Notes: generated from the sequence alone by a model not told the origin. Shown: positions 25,360 to 35,083, counted from the first letter of the stretch. The stretch: DNA of 64,000 bases from Sphingomonas bacterium (GCF_903642285.1 NZ_CAHJWJ010000005.1:85375-149374), one strand, 5' to 3'. Made by a program: numbers and translations.

Positions 25360-27704
25360 TGTCCGTCACCGGTCCCTCCGAGCCGATGCTGCTCGCCCCC
25401 AAGGATGCCGCCAAGCCCGCGATCGGCGCGGCCACCTCGCGTGTCGATGCCCGGCTGAAGGTCACCGGCGGTGCCCGCTACGGCTCCGACATCGATGGCG
25501 GCCGGCAGCCCGCGCATGGCTATCTGCGCACCAGCGCGATCGCGCGCGGGCGGGTCACCCGCATCGACGAGACTGAGGCGCGGCGCGTTCCCGGCGTTCT
25601 GGAGATTCTGACCTTCCGCAACGTCGGTGACCGGATCAAGCCCGGGAAGACCTTGTCCGACCAGGGCTATATGGGCAGCTCGATCGCGCCGCTAGCATCG
25701 GATCGCATCCAACACGCTGGCCAGATCGTCGCACTGGTGGTCGCCGACAGCTTCGAAGCGGCGCGCGACGCGGCCCAGCGGCTCGACATCGCCTATGCTG
25801 AGGAACGCCCCTCGGCGACGTTCGACAGTCCCGGCCTCAAGGAAGGGCTGACCAATCCCAAGCCGAAGTCCAAGGAAGGCGAGGAGAGCGGCGACGAGAA
25901 TCCGAAGGTCGGCGACGCCAGAAGCGCCTTCGCCACCGCACCTGTGAAAGTCGACCAGCGCTACGAAACGCCGACCCAGCATCACAACCCGATCGAGCTG
26001 TTCACCACCACCTGCGCATGGAGCGGCGACGAGCTGACCGTCTGGGAGTCGTCGCAGAACATGTACGGCTTCAAGAACGGGCTCGCCGAACAGCTCGGCA
26101 TCCCCGCCGACAAGGTCCGCACGGTGTCGCCCTTCGTCGGTGGCGCGTTCGGATCGCGCGGATCGCTGACGCAGCGCACCGCGATCGTGGCGCTGGCCGC
26201 AAAGATGGTCGGCCGCCCGGTGCGGCTCGAGGCGACGCGGTCGGACGGATTCACCATCGCTACCTATCGCGCCGAGACGCGCCACCGCGTCCGCCTCGCC
26301 GCCGGGCACGACGGCAAGTTGTTGGCGCTGATCCACGAGGGCTGGGAGATCAGCTCGCGCCCCGACGACTATAAAGTCGCGGGCACCGACGCATCGACTC
26401 GGCTCTACGCCTGCCCGAATGTCGATTCGAACGTCACGATCGTCCATGCCGATCGCAACACGCCGGGGTTCATGCGCTCCCCGCCCGAGACGCCATACCT
26501 GTTCGCGCTGGAGTCCGCGATGGACGAACTGGCGGTGGCGCTGAAGATGGACCCGGTGGAGTTGCGCCGCGTCAACGATACGCAGGTCGAGCCGATCAAG
26601 GGCCTGCCCTATACCAGCCGCGCGCTGATGCCCTGTTTCGACGCCGCCGCCGCCGCGTTCGGCTGGTCGAAGCGGACGCCGGAGCCCGGCTCGATGCGCG
26701 ACGGCGACTGGCTGATCGGCTGGGGCTGCGCCTCATCGATGTACCCGACGCAGATGGGCGCTGCGTCGGCGCGCGTGACGCTGTCGCCGCAGGGCCGCGT
26801 CATCGTGCAGACTGCCACGCACGAGATCGGCCAGGGGGTGACGACGGTGATCGCGCTGACCGCCGCCGACCGGCTCGGCGTGCCGCTCGACCAGGTGACG
26901 GTCGAAGTCGGCGACAGCCGCCTGCCCCCCTCCCCCGTCGCCAGCGGATCGAACAGCACGGCCAGCGTCTGCAACGTCGTCGCCAAGGCCTGCGCCGACA
27001 TCCGCGAGCGCATCGTCAGCGCCGCGGTCGTGCCCGGTGCGCCGTTCGCGGGCGTCACGCCAGCCTCGCTGGTGCTGGCGGACGGCAAGCTGACGACCCC
27101 CGATGGCCGCGCCGAGCCGCTCGCCCAGGCGATGGCCCGCGCCACTGGCGGCGCGATCGAGGCCTATGCCGAGAACATCCCCCATGGCGTGAAGCCCGAC
27201 GCCTTGCAGGGCCTCTACAAGGGCCAGGGCAAGCTCGCCGGCGGTGCCAAGATGAAGGACCGCATCCAGTTCGCGTTCGGCGCGCAGTTCGCCGAGGTCT
27301 GTGTCCACCGCCTTACCCGCGAGGTGCGCGCCTCACGAGTCGTCGGTGCCTATGCCGCGGGCCGGATCGTGAACCCCAAAACCGCCAAGAGCCAGCTGAT
27401 GGGCGGGCAGATCTGGGGCATCAGCGCCGCGCTGCACGAGGCGACCGAGATCGATCGGCGGACCGCCCGCTACTACAACGACGATCTCGCCGAGTATTTG
27501 ATCCCGGTGAACGCCGACATCACCCGGGTCGAGACGATCTTCCTTCCGGAACAGGACGAGAAGGTGAACGATTTGGGCATCAAGGGGTTGGGCGAACTCG
27601 GCAATGTCGGGCTGAACGCGGCGGTCGCCAATGCCGTCTGGCACGCCACCGGCGTACGCGTTCGCGAACTACCGGTCCGGATCGAGAAGTTGCTCGTCGC
27701 CTAA
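25359..27704 (+). CDS. paoC: Aldehyde oxidoreductase, molybdenum-cofactor subunit
   Basis: This encodes 781 residues from ATG 25359, overlapping the paoB stop; an upstream open extension of the frame runs through paoB and is ignored. It shows the large-subunit hallmarks: VGGAFGSRGSLTQR near residue 260, HEIGQGVTTVIALTAADRLG, and the catalytic Glu in KGLGELGNVGLNAA near the C-terminus. The protein lacks a signal peptide, consistent with co-export with PaoA. The cofactor-insertion chaperone gene paoD is not downstream; insertion would depend on a copy elsewhere. Confidence 0.9.
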   Translation: MSVTGPSEPMLLAPKDAAKPAIGAATSRVDARLKVTGGARYGSDIDGGRQPAHGYLRTSAIARGRVTRIDETEARRVPGVLEILTFRNVGDRIKPGKTLSDQGYMGSSIAPLASDRIQHAGQIVALVVADSFEAARDAAQRLDIAYAEERPSATFDSPGLKEGLTNPKPKSKEGEESGDENPKVGDARSAFATAPVKVDQRYETPTQHHNPIELFTTTCAWSGDELTVWESSQNMYGFKNGLAEQLGIPADKVRTVSPFVGGAFGSRGSLTQRTAIVALAAKMVGRPVRLEATRSDGFTIATYRAETRHRVRLAAGHDGKLLALIHEGWEISSRPDDYKVAGTDASTRLYACPNVDSNVTIVHADRNTPGFMRSPPETPYLFALESAMDELAVALKMDPVELRRVNDTQVEPIKGLPYTSRALMPCFDAAAAAFGWSKRTPEPGSMRDGDWLIGWGCASSMYPTQMGAASARVTLSPQGRVIVQTATHEIGQGVTTVIALTAADRLGVPLDQVTVEVGDSRLPPSPVASGSNSTASVCNVVAKACADIRERIVSAAVVPGAPFAGVTPASLVLADGKLTTPDGRAEPLAQAMARATGGAIEAYAENIPHGVKPDALQGLYKGQGKLAGGAKMKDRIQFAFGAQFAEVCVHRLTREVRASRVVGAYAAGRIVNPKTAKSQLMGGQIWGISAALHEATEIDRRTARYYNDDLAEYLIPVNADITRVETIFLPEQDEKVNDLGIKGLGELGNVGLNAAVANAVWHATGVRVRELPVRIEKLLVA

Positions 27705-28032
27705 GCTACTTTTGACCCAGATTCGGACGCTCAAAATCGCCCGAGCGCTTCCCACAAGCGGTCATCTGTTCATCTCACTGGCAGTCGTCGCTCCAGCCTG
27801 CGAACGACGGTCAAGCCATTCGCCGCCCGACGTGATCCAAATATTCGCCGATACCTGATCTTTCACGCGTTGACCTTGCGTAGGGGCGATACCGACGCGC
27901 AGGTTTTAACACTCGAGATGATGCAAGCTGTCATTCGACGCGGCGCCCCGCGTTCCAGGCTGTCTCGTCCGGGATCGCCAGCGTTCGACGCGGGTTCTCC
28001 TGATGACGCGTTGGACGTCGATGGAGAAAGAC
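27705..28032. other. Intergenic region, nothing recognised
   Basis: 328 bases between paoC and the flavin-binding protein gene. The place usually taken by paoD holds no supportable gene. Confidence 0.4.
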
Positions 28033-28539
28033 ATGAGTGCAGTAGCGCACGACAGAGACCAATCGCATGGAGAGCAGGTAGCCCGGCTCGCCAAACTGAT
28101 GTCCGGCATCCGCGTTTCCATGTTTACGACAACGGATGCCGACGGCCAGATGATGAGCCGCCCGATGGCGGTCCAGGAGGTCGAGTTCGATGGCGACCTC
28201 TGGTTCTTCACCAAGGTCGGCGGACGCAAGGCGGAGCAGATCGCCCGCGAGCCGCGCGTAAACATTACGCTGTCGTCCAACAGCGCCTGGATATCCGTAG
28301 GCGGCAATGCGGAGTTGGTGCGCGACACCGAGAAGGCGAAGCAGCTTTGGAATGCCGGGATCGAAGCCTGGTTTCCGAACGGGCCGGAGGATCCCGAGAT
28401 CATGCTTGTGAAAGTTCATGCCGACGGCGCGGAGTATTGGGATACCCCCGGTGCGGGCGTCGTGTCAGTGTTGTCATTCATCAAGGCGCACATCACCGGC
28501 AAGCCATACCACATCGAGGATGTGAAGGTCGGTCTTTGA
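28033..28539 (+). CDS. Pyridoxamine 5'-phosphate oxidase-like (general stress protein 26 type)
   Basis: This encodes 168 residues. ATG at 28033 follows GGAGAAAGAC; an ATG at 28021 in frame would overlap that site. The split beta-barrel flavin-binding fold is indicated by MFTTTDADGQMMSRPMAVQE, LWFFTKVGGRKAEQI and NITLSSNSAWISVGG. Proteins of this group bind FMN, FAD or F420 and are often induced by stress; the exact reaction is unknown. Complete and unbroken. Confidence 0.8.
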   Translation: MSAVAHDRDQSHGEQVARLAKLMSGIRVSMFTTTDADGQMMSRPMAVQEVEFDGDLWFFTKVGGRKAEQIAREPRVNITLSSNSAWISVGGNAELVRDTEKAKQLWNAGIEAWFPNGPEDPEIMLVKVHADGAEYWDTPGAGVVSVLSFIKAHITGKPYHIEDVKVGL

Positions 28540-28672
28540 AGAATTTCGGGCGCGGCAATGACCCAGAAGCCGCTACTCAGCGGCCATATGCCGCTCCCGG
28601 AAAGCGGTCGTCCGTTCATGTAATCGTCGTCGTCGGCGAGTGGGTAGCTCAGGCGCGCCTGAGACAGGCTGC

Positions 28673-29806
28673 ATGGGGTTGACCCATGCTGCGAAGCTCG
28701 CCGCTTCCGTCCTGTCAATTGTTGTGGTCTGTTCAATCGGTTACTTGCATCCGGAGGCGGTTTGGGGCTCGTCAATGGTCTTGGGCAGGACAAAGTTGAT
28801 GTGGTGGTGCCTGCGCAAGCGGGAGGAGATCAAGACCGTCTCAATCGTGACAGTAGTGGTGTTCGTACGAGCCGAGGCGCTGCGCTACGTCCGCCACGCG
28901 ACGTTTACGGGTTGGGAGCTGCCGGAACTGCCGGAATACTACCTGCGTGTGATTGAGCTCATCGAGGGGCTGAGCCTTGTCGCGGCCACCGTCGGTGGCA
29001 CCGTGCTCGTCTGGATTGCCTCGACTCGCCCCCGACAGGGATACGTCGGACTGGCGCATCTGATGTCTGTTCCCGAACGGCCGAGCAAATACGCCTACCA
29101 TGTCTCGATGCCCGATGGCCCGCCGGGTTTGGCGCCGTTCGTCGAGATATCGGACGCCGAGATCGCCATCGCGCTCCGGCACGTCGAGCTACACGGTGGT
29201 GCCCGAAATCGGCTTTACGAGCGATGGTGGCGGTGGCGCCCGGACATTTTCCTCGCATTGTTCAAAACCGACGGTCGGCTGGGGGCATGGCGTCCGATCG
29301 CGGTGTCAATCGTCCTGCCACTGACTGCTGACGGTGCCGAGTTCTCGCATGCCGGCACTGGCGGTGCGGTCGATCTCGACTTCAGCCATATCACCCCGCC
29401 CGGGTTCGCCCCCGCCGCGCTTGTGGTCGATACCTGGATCGTGGAGGCCAAGGGTTCAAAACTAGACGCGCGCGGCAGGAAGCGCCGCGTACCGACCAAC
29501 CGGTTCGCGAATGCGCTGGTCCTCCTTCACATCGGCGTGTTGCTGCCCGTGGGGGCACTCGCGGAGATCATCGTCGAGGCCGATAACAAGCAACTTAAGA
29601 TGTTGCTGCAGTTGATAGGGTTCAAGGCTCGCGGTGGCGGCGACAAGAACGATCATCGCTCGGTCCGGCCAGAGGACGTCGAAGGCAACGCCAATCTCCA
29701 GAGAATCTTAGCCAATGTCGATCTGCTTAGGGGCTGGCCCATCGGCAACCTACGCAGCTCGGTCAATGGCGAGAGGCGCGTTTCCGTATCCGTTGTCGCC
29801 AGGTAA
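28673..29806 (+). CDS. Membrane-anchored protein of unknown function
   Basis: This encodes 377 residues from ATG 28673 (MGLTHAAKLAASVLSIVVVC). Hydrophobic segments lie at about 5-30 and at VIELIEGLSLVAATVGGTVL. A soluble C-terminal domain of about 260 residues follows, with PISDAE-free but strand-rich stretches such as WRPIAVSIVLPLTADG, ALVVDTWIVEAKGS, HIGVLLPVGALAEIIVEADN and LLQLIGFK. The late part has a rhythm reminiscent of GNAT acetyltransferases (strand, helix, then a GF near the end), but I cannot confirm it. It has no partner genes. Confidence 0.55.
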   Translation: MGLTHAAKLAASVLSIVVVCSIGYLHPEAVWGSSMVLGRTKLMWWCLRKREEIKTVSIVTVVVFVRAEALRYVRHATFTGWELPELPEYYLRVIELIEGLSLVAATVGGTVLVWIASTRPRQGYVGLAHLMSVPERPSKYAYHVSMPDGPPGLAPFVEISDAEIAIALRHVELHGGARNRLYERWWRWRPDIFLALFKTDGRLGAWRPIAVSIVLPLTADGAEFSHAGTGGAVDLDFSHITPPGFAPAALVVDTWIVEAKGSKLDARGRKRRVPTNRFANALVLLHIGVLLPVGALAEIIVEADNKQLKMLLQLIGFKARGGGDKNDHRSVRPEDVEGNANLQRILANVDLLRGWPIGNLRSSVNGERRVSVSVVAR

Positions 29807-29853
29807 TTCCGCTCCCAACATCCGCACTCGCGATCCCTCGCCTCATCGAATGA

Positions 29854-29913
29854 TCAACCTGCATCGATCGAAATAGCGGTGCCCGTGACGAACGTACCAA
29901 GGTCGTTACTCAG
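29854..29913 (-). pseudogene. Short-chain dehydrogenase C-terminal scrap
   Basis: Twenty codons read RLSNDLGTFVTGTAISIDAG then stop, the familiar final strand of SDR enzymes (VTG..ISIDGG). Nothing of the rest of the gene is upstream. It marks a deletion junction. Confidence 0.6.
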
Positions 29914-29974
29914 CCGGGGCGCTTTGGGGAGGGCTCGTGGTTGACACAAGGGCAATTGCGGACGCTTATCTCGA

Positions 29975-30648
29975 AGCCGCCGGAGGAGGATAGGCCCAGC
30001 CGGCTATGCGCATCGATGAGCAGATCGTGCCGCGGCCCGATCGCCGCGCGCACCGCCTCGGCACAGGCGACGCCGCGATCGATGAGACGCGACAGCTCGG
30101 CGCGCTCGATCGGCCCCGTCGGGATTTCGTCGAACGGAGCGAGCTTGACTGCGGTGAACCCGCAGCGACAGCGCGTTCGGCCATTTGCGCGAAGCCCTCG
30201 GGCGTGCGCGGATCCGTCGATCGGTTGATGTTGGCATAGACGCGCACCTCGTCGCGCAGCTTGCCGCCGAACAGCTGATAGGTCGGTACGCCGAGCGTCT
30301 TGCCGCGACGATCGCCTTAGCGTCGGGTGACTGCGCGATCAGCGCAGCGCTCGCCTCGCGGAACCAGGCGATGTCGAACACGCTGCGTCCGCGCAGGAGA
30401 TCGAGCAAACGCTTCAGCCACGCGATTGTCTCCACATCGTGCCCGCTCTGCGACGCGTCACCGATGCCGGTCAGGCCATTGCTCGCCTTCAATCGCACGA
30501 TGATCCAGTCGCCCCGCTTGTTCACCGGCAGACGAAAAACCTCCAGGCTGTCTATCATCGTCGCCTGCCGCGGCGCCGCGACCCCGGCGCTCGCCGCCAG
30601 AGCGGCCGGGCCGATCGCCATCCCCATCAACAGCGCGCGTCGCTCCAC
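29975..30648 (-). pseudogene. Enolase-superfamily (mandelate racemase/muconate-lactonizing type) fragment
   Basis: The start at 30648 gives an exported N-terminus (MERRALLMGMAIGPAALAAS), then the capping domain (IIVRLKASNGLTGIGDASQS). The frame changes near 30300, where about a dozen residues are also missing, to LGVPTYQLFGGKLRDEVRVY and ANINRSTDPRTPEGFAQMAE. A lost T near 30165 shifts it again to FTAVKLAPFDEIP and DLLIDAHSRLG, whose Asp is a metal ligand position. The sequence ends there without the barrel's C-terminal half. It cannot encode a working enzyme. Confidence 0.75.
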
Positions 30649-30651
30649 CGC

Positions 30652-31340
30652 TCAGGCCCGCCGCTCGATGCGGAACGTGGCGAACGGCTGCAACGCGGCG
30701 ATCGCGGCGATCGGCGCGGGCGGGCGCCAGCGGAACTGACGGACGTCGATATGATCGCGATGGACGTCGAACAGCGTGAAGCCGTTGCGCTCCTCGGTAA
30801 CCGCGACGTCGCTGCCGACCAATTGCTCAGGCAGCTTGGGAACATGCCGCGGCCGAGGCTCGGCCAGCCATTGCCAGTGCCGATCGGTCCCGACAGCACG
30901 GCCTCGAGCGGGTTCCGCGACAGATCGATGTCGCCGCTCGCCGTCACGCGCTTGGCACCGCTGGCATGCATGTCGCCGGAGATCGTGATCGCCGGGCGAG
31001 ACGGCTGCTCGGTCAGCGCCCCGACGAGCCGCTGGTGCTGGTCCCACCAGCTAGGCGGCCAATAGCCCTCGTCGCTGCCGGTCACGTTGGCCGGGGGCTT
31101 GTCCTCGTACCACTCGCCGATCTTGCCGGCGGTCCAGGCCATCGGGTTCGAGGGTACGTGATATATTGCGCCGCATCGGAGGTTTTCAGCCGGTCGATCA
31201 GGAACGCCTCGACATCGGGGAACAGTACGCCACCGGACGGGCTCTCATTCCCACCCCGGCGGCAGTCGAACAGCGCCAGCTCGGCCAGCTTGCCGATCCG
31301 AACCGCCTCCACGGTATCCGACGTCAACGCGCCACCTGGC
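30652..31340 (-). pseudogene. PhoD-like alkaline phosphatase, C-terminal fragment
   Basis: Three successive frames carry it: VEAVRIGKLAELALFDCRRG; then MAWTAGKIGEW, WWDQHQRLVGALTEQP and ITISGDMHASG; then LPEQLVGSDVAVTEERNGFT to the stop four bases before the enolase-family start. The GDxH metal motif (GDMH) is retained, but the N-terminal half is absent and at least two single-base shifts are present. It shared an operon with the downstream enolase-family gene. Confidence 0.7.
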
Positions 31341-31344
31341 AGCT

Positions 31345-32109
31345 TGGGACGATGCAGCGCAGCATCGGCAGCACCGATGCCCTGCGGATCGACGTCGGTC
31401 CAGTGATATCAGCCGAAGCCAAGGATAACATCGAGCGTCACATTCAAGCAATGTGCAGCGCGGGCGCAGCAATAGAGCAACTCGCGCTTCCCGAAGAAGC
31501 GGACAAAGGCACGTTCATCCCGCCGACCATCGTCGAGATCGACAAGATATCGGAGTTGAAGCAGGAAGTGTTCGGGCCGGTGCTACACATCGTGCGATAT
31601 CGACGTGAGCAACTCGACGACCTGATCGAAGCAATTAATGCGACGGGTTATGGCCTCACGTTCGGCCTGCATACCCGACTTGAAGAGACTGTCGCCCATG
31701 TCACCGACCGGGTGCAGGCGGGCAACCTCTACGTAAACCGGAACGTCATCGGCACGGTCGTCGGGGTGCAGCCATTCGGAGGCCGCGGTCTGTCCGGAAC
31801 CGGCCCGAAGCGGGTGGACCGCTCTACCTCGGACGCCTCGTCGAGCAGGCACCGCCTGCGAACATCGCCGCCGCCTTCACGACCAGGGTGGCCGAGCCCT
31901 GCGCCGCTGTCCTCGTGGAGGGCGACGCGGCCGCCGTCGGCCGGGCCGTCAGGGAGGCGGCAGAGCACAGCGGCCCGATCGTTTCCGTCCACGTGGCCCG
32001 AACCGATCAGGCACTCGCCTACGAAACGCGATGGCTTCTGGAAGAGGTCGCCGCATCCATCAACACGACTGCGGCGGGCGGAAACGCCAGCCTGATGATG
32101 CTCGGCTAG
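31345..32109 (+). pseudogene. putA: PutA C-terminal fragment (aldehyde dehydrogenase part), frameshifted
   Basis: The frame reads DVGPVISAEAKDNIERHIQA, EEADKGTFIPPTIVEIDKIS, QEVFGPVLHIVRYRRE and GVQPFGGRGLSGTGPK, matching the glutamate-semialdehyde dehydrogenase half of PutA. One G is missing at about 31806-31813; the other frame then continues GGPLYLGRLVEQ and on to NTTAAGGNASLMMLG. The proline dehydrogenase half and the catalytic-cysteine region upstream are gone. It is fused to the PhoD fragment on the opposite strand near 31340. Confidence 0.8.
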
Positions 32110-32146
32110 GCCCGGACACACCGGGCGAACGAAGGAGAAGAATGGC

Positions 32147-32299
32147 ATGACCAAGAAGCAGCATCGGTTGGCGGACGGGCCCGCGCAGGCGGGGCCGTTC
32201 CACCGACCGCCCTCGGTCCCGACCCCCGCAGTCATGCCAAACAAGGCAAAAGGATCCGCCGCGATCATCGCCGCCCTCCTCTTCTCCAAGTCGCGGTGA
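32147..32299 (+). CDS. Small hypothetical protein downstream of putA fragment
   Basis: This encodes 50 residues (MTKKQHRLADGPAQAGPFHR onward) with a strong ribosome site GAAGGAGAAG. The C-terminus is hydrophobic then basic (SAAIIAALLFSKSR). No family is recognised; it may be a truncated gene. Confidence 0.35.
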   Translation: MTKKQHRLADGPAQAGPFHRPPSVPTPAVMPNKAKGSAAIIAALLFSKSR

Positions 32300-32417
32300 T
32301 CGGCTGAGCACATCTATTGGCTTCGGCCACGAGCAGATGCGTGAAGTCATACATTGGCGACAAAGTGGGCATCCGCTCTGACCAGCGGTGCAAACCCCTA
32401 GAAATTCTTGGAGCGGC

Positions 32418-33920
32418 GTGTTGACGAGCATTTACTCCGGCGAAACCTTCAACATGGCTCGCCAGCAATTCGAGAACGTGGCGGACTTCCTCGATCTGCG
32501 CACCGACAAGCGCGAGCGAATCTTCATGCCCAAACGCGCCATCGCGGTGACGTGCCCAATCCACCGCGACGACGGCACGGTGGCCGTCTATGAGGGCTAT
32601 CGCGTCCAGCACCATCTCGCCCTCGGGCCGACGAAGGGCGGCACGCGCTTTGCTCCCGGCGTCGATATGGGTGCCATCCGGGTCATCCCGTTCCTCTTCG
32701 TCTGCTACCTATTCAACTATCTTGATCGGGTGAACGTCGGCTTTGCCAAATTGCAGATGCTCGACGAGCTACGGATGACCGAAACTGTCTACGGCTTGGG
32801 CGCCGGGATTTTCTTCATCGGCTATCTGGCTTGCGGCGTTCCGAGCAATCTCGCTTTGCAGCACTTCGGCGCCCGGCGCTGGATTTCAGTCATGATGGTG
32901 GCTTGGGGCCTGTTCTCCACCACTCTGATGTTCGTGAAGACACCGACCGAATTCTATGCCGTTCGATTCCTGACGGGAGCCTCTGAGGCGGGCTTTTTCC
33001 CCGGCATCGTCCTCTATCTGACACGCTGGTTCCCGCGTGCTCAGCAAGGACGTGTCATGACGTTCTTTATGGCTGCCATTCCGATCTCGGGCGTGTTGGG
33101 CGGACCGGTGTCGGGCTGGATCCTTGCCCATTTTTCGAGGAGCTCGAGCACCCTTGCAGCATGGCAATGGCTCTATCTCCTGCAAGGGCTGCCTACGGTG
33201 CTACTAGGCTTTTCAGTCTGGTTTATACTCAGCGATGGTATCGAGGCCGCCACCTGGCTCGACAGCGGTGAACGAGCCGCTCTTCAGCAAAACATCGCGT
33301 TCGACGAGAGCAGCGCATCGCCAGCAGCGGCCGACAGCCTGGGAGATGTCATTAGGAACCTCTCCATCTGGTCTTTGGGCATCGTCTATTTCTGCATCCA
33401 GAGCGGCGTCTACGCGATCAATTTCTGGTTGCCGACAATTATTAAGAGCAATGGCGAAGCCAATCCGTTTACGATCGGGCTGATGAGTGCCGTGCCCTAT
33501 CTCGCCGCTGTCCTCTTCATGTTGGCGATGGGCCGCTCGGCAGATCTGCGCAGTGAAAGGCGGTGGCATCTCGCCGTGCCGCTGATCGTCGGCGCCGCGG
33601 GTTTGCTGATTGCAGCAACTACACAGAGCAGCCCAATAGTGTCTCTTGCTGGCATGACGCTCGCCGCCATGGGTGCCCTTACGGGATTGCCGATGTTCTG
33701 GCCGCTGACCAATCGCTACCTCACTGCGTCAGCGGCAGCCGGGGGGCTCGCTCTTATCAATTCGATCGGCCAGATTGCCGGGTTCGCAAGCCCTTATCTG
33801 GTGGGTCGGATCAAGGATGCGACCGGCGGGACATCCTATGCGCTGATGGTGCTCGCGGTGGCGATGCTTGTCGGCGCGACACTCGCGCTGCGCGTTCCTG
33901 CGCAGCGCGCAAGCGCGTGA
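32418..33920 (+). CDS. In-frame chimera: glutamate dehydrogenase N-terminus fused to an MFS transporter
   Basis: This encodes 500 residues from GTG 32418. Residues 1 to about 87 are the start of a Glu/Leu/Phe/Val-type dehydrogenase (FMPKRAIAVTCPIHRDDGTV; GYRVQHHLALGPTKGGTRFA). At about 32680 the sequence changes without frame loss to an anion:cation-symporter-type MFS protein (VIPFLFVCYLFNYLDRVNVG onward), which keeps 11-12 membrane segments and lacks only its cytosolic first residues. The transporter is therefore probably expressed from the dehydrogenase start. Substrates of this MFS branch include sugar acids and aromatic acids; the next gene is glycerate kinase. Confidence 0.8.
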   Translation: MLTSIYSGETFNMARQQFENVADFLDLRTDKRERIFMPKRAIAVTCPIHRDDGTVAVYEGYRVQHHLALGPTKGGTRFAPGVDMGAIRVIPFLFVCYLFNYLDRVNVGFAKLQMLDELRMTETVYGLGAGIFFIGYLACGVPSNLALQHFGARRWISVMMVAWGLFSTTLMFVKTPTEFYAVRFLTGASEAGFFPGIVLYLTRWFPRAQQGRVMTFFMAAIPISGVLGGPVSGWILAHFSRSSSTLAAWQWLYLLQGLPTVLLGFSVWFILSDGIEAATWLDSGERAALQQNIAFDESSASPAAADSLGDVIRNLSIWSLGIVYFCIQSGVYAINFWLPTIIKSNGEANPFTIGLMSAVPYLAAVLFMLAMGRSADLRSERRWHLAVPLIVGAAGLLIAATTQSSPIVSLAGMTLAAMGALTGLPMFWPLTNRYLTASAAAGGLALINSIGQIAGFASPYLVGRIKDATGGTSYALMVLAVAMLVGATLALRVPAQRASA

Positions 33921-33931
33921 TCGCTCGGACT

Positions 33932-35083
33932 ATGCGCGTCGTTATTGCTCCCGACTCGTTCAAAGAAAGCCTCTCCGCGTTCGACGTCGCACGCGAGATC
34001 GAAACCGGCTTCCGGGAAGTCTACCCAGATTGGACCTACCTGAAGGTTCCGGTTGCGGATGGCGGCGAAGGAACGGTCGATGCGCTGATCGCCGCGACTG
34101 CGGGGCGGCTCGTGACGCTCAAGGTCGCCGACCCCCTGGCCGATCCGATCGATGGCTTCTTCGGGGTGACAGGCGACGGAAAGACGGCTGTGATCGAGAT
34201 GGCGGCCGCAAGCGGCCTCATGCTCCTTGCGCCGAGCAAGCGCGATCCGCTCCGCGCGACGACGTTCGGGGTCGGACAGCTCGTCCGCGCTGCCCTCGAC
34301 ATCGGTGCCCGCCACCTCATCATCGGCATCGGCGGCAGCGCTACTAACGACGGCGGTGCCGGGATGGCGCAGGCGCTCGGCGTGCGGCTGCTGGATCAGG
34401 GCGGTGCTGACCTTGCGTTTGGCGGCGGTGCCCTGTCCAGCCTCGCCCGCATCGACGTAACCGGCATCGACCCTCGGATCGCGGAATGCGACATCGAGGT
34501 CGCATGCGACGTCGACAATCTGTTAGTCGGTCCCCTAGGCGCCTCTGCCATTTTTGGCCCGCAGAAAGGCGCGACGCCCCATATGGTCCGATTGCTCGAT
34601 GAGGGGCTTCGCCACTATGCCAGACGGATCCAGAAGGACTTGGGAATCGATGTCGCCAACCGGAACGGCGCAGGCGCAGCCGGCGGCTTGGGAGCGGCCC
34701 TCATGGCCTTCTTGAATGCTAGATTGAGGCCGGGCATTGATATCGTGACCGACTTCGTGAGGCTCGACGCGATCATTTCGACGGCAGACTTGGTCCTCAC
34801 CGGCGAAGGCTGCATCGATGGCCAGACTGTGCATGGCAAGACACCGGTTGGAGTGGCGCGGATCGCAAAGCGGCATGGGAAGCCTGTGATCACCTTAGCG
34901 GGGATGATCGGCGGGGGCGCGGATCTGGTAGTTCCTCACGGCATCGACGCCATGTTCAGCGTGGTCCAGGGCGCGTGCTCGATCGATGACGCACTTCTTG
35001 CGGCCGCTGAGAACGTGCGAACGTCGGCACGCAACATCGCCGCTTCATTGAAAATCGGGAGCGAGCTGGTGAAGGCGTTCTAG
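33932..35083 (+). CDS. Glycerate kinase, type 1
   Basis: This encodes 383 residues from ATG 33932 (MRVVIAPDSFKESLSAFDVA), the signature start of the GarK/GlxK family. Further family segments are VPVADGGEGTVDAL, IGIGGSATNDGGAGMAQALG and VLTGEGCIDGQTVHGKTPVG. The enzyme phosphorylates D-glycerate to 2- or 3-phosphoglycerate. It starts 11 bases after the transporter stop, so the transporter may import glycerate or a sugar acid leading to it. Intact. Confidence 0.9.
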   Translation: MRVVIAPDSFKESLSAFDVAREIETGFREVYPDWTYLKVPVADGGEGTVDALIAATAGRLVTLKVADPLADPIDGFFGVTGDGKTAVIEMAAASGLMLLAPSKRDPLRATTFGVGQLVRAALDIGARHLIIGIGGSATNDGGAGMAQALGVRLLDQGGADLAFGGGALSSLARIDVTGIDPRIAECDIEVACDVDNLLVGPLGASAIFGPQKGATPHMVRLLDEGLRHYARRIQKDLGIDVANRNGAGAAGGLGAALMAFLNARLRPGIDIVTDFVRLDAIISTADLVLTGEGCIDGQTVHGKTPVGVARIAKRHGKPVITLAGMIGGGADLVVPHGIDAMFSVVQGACSIDDALLAAAENVRTSARNIAASLKIGSELVKAF

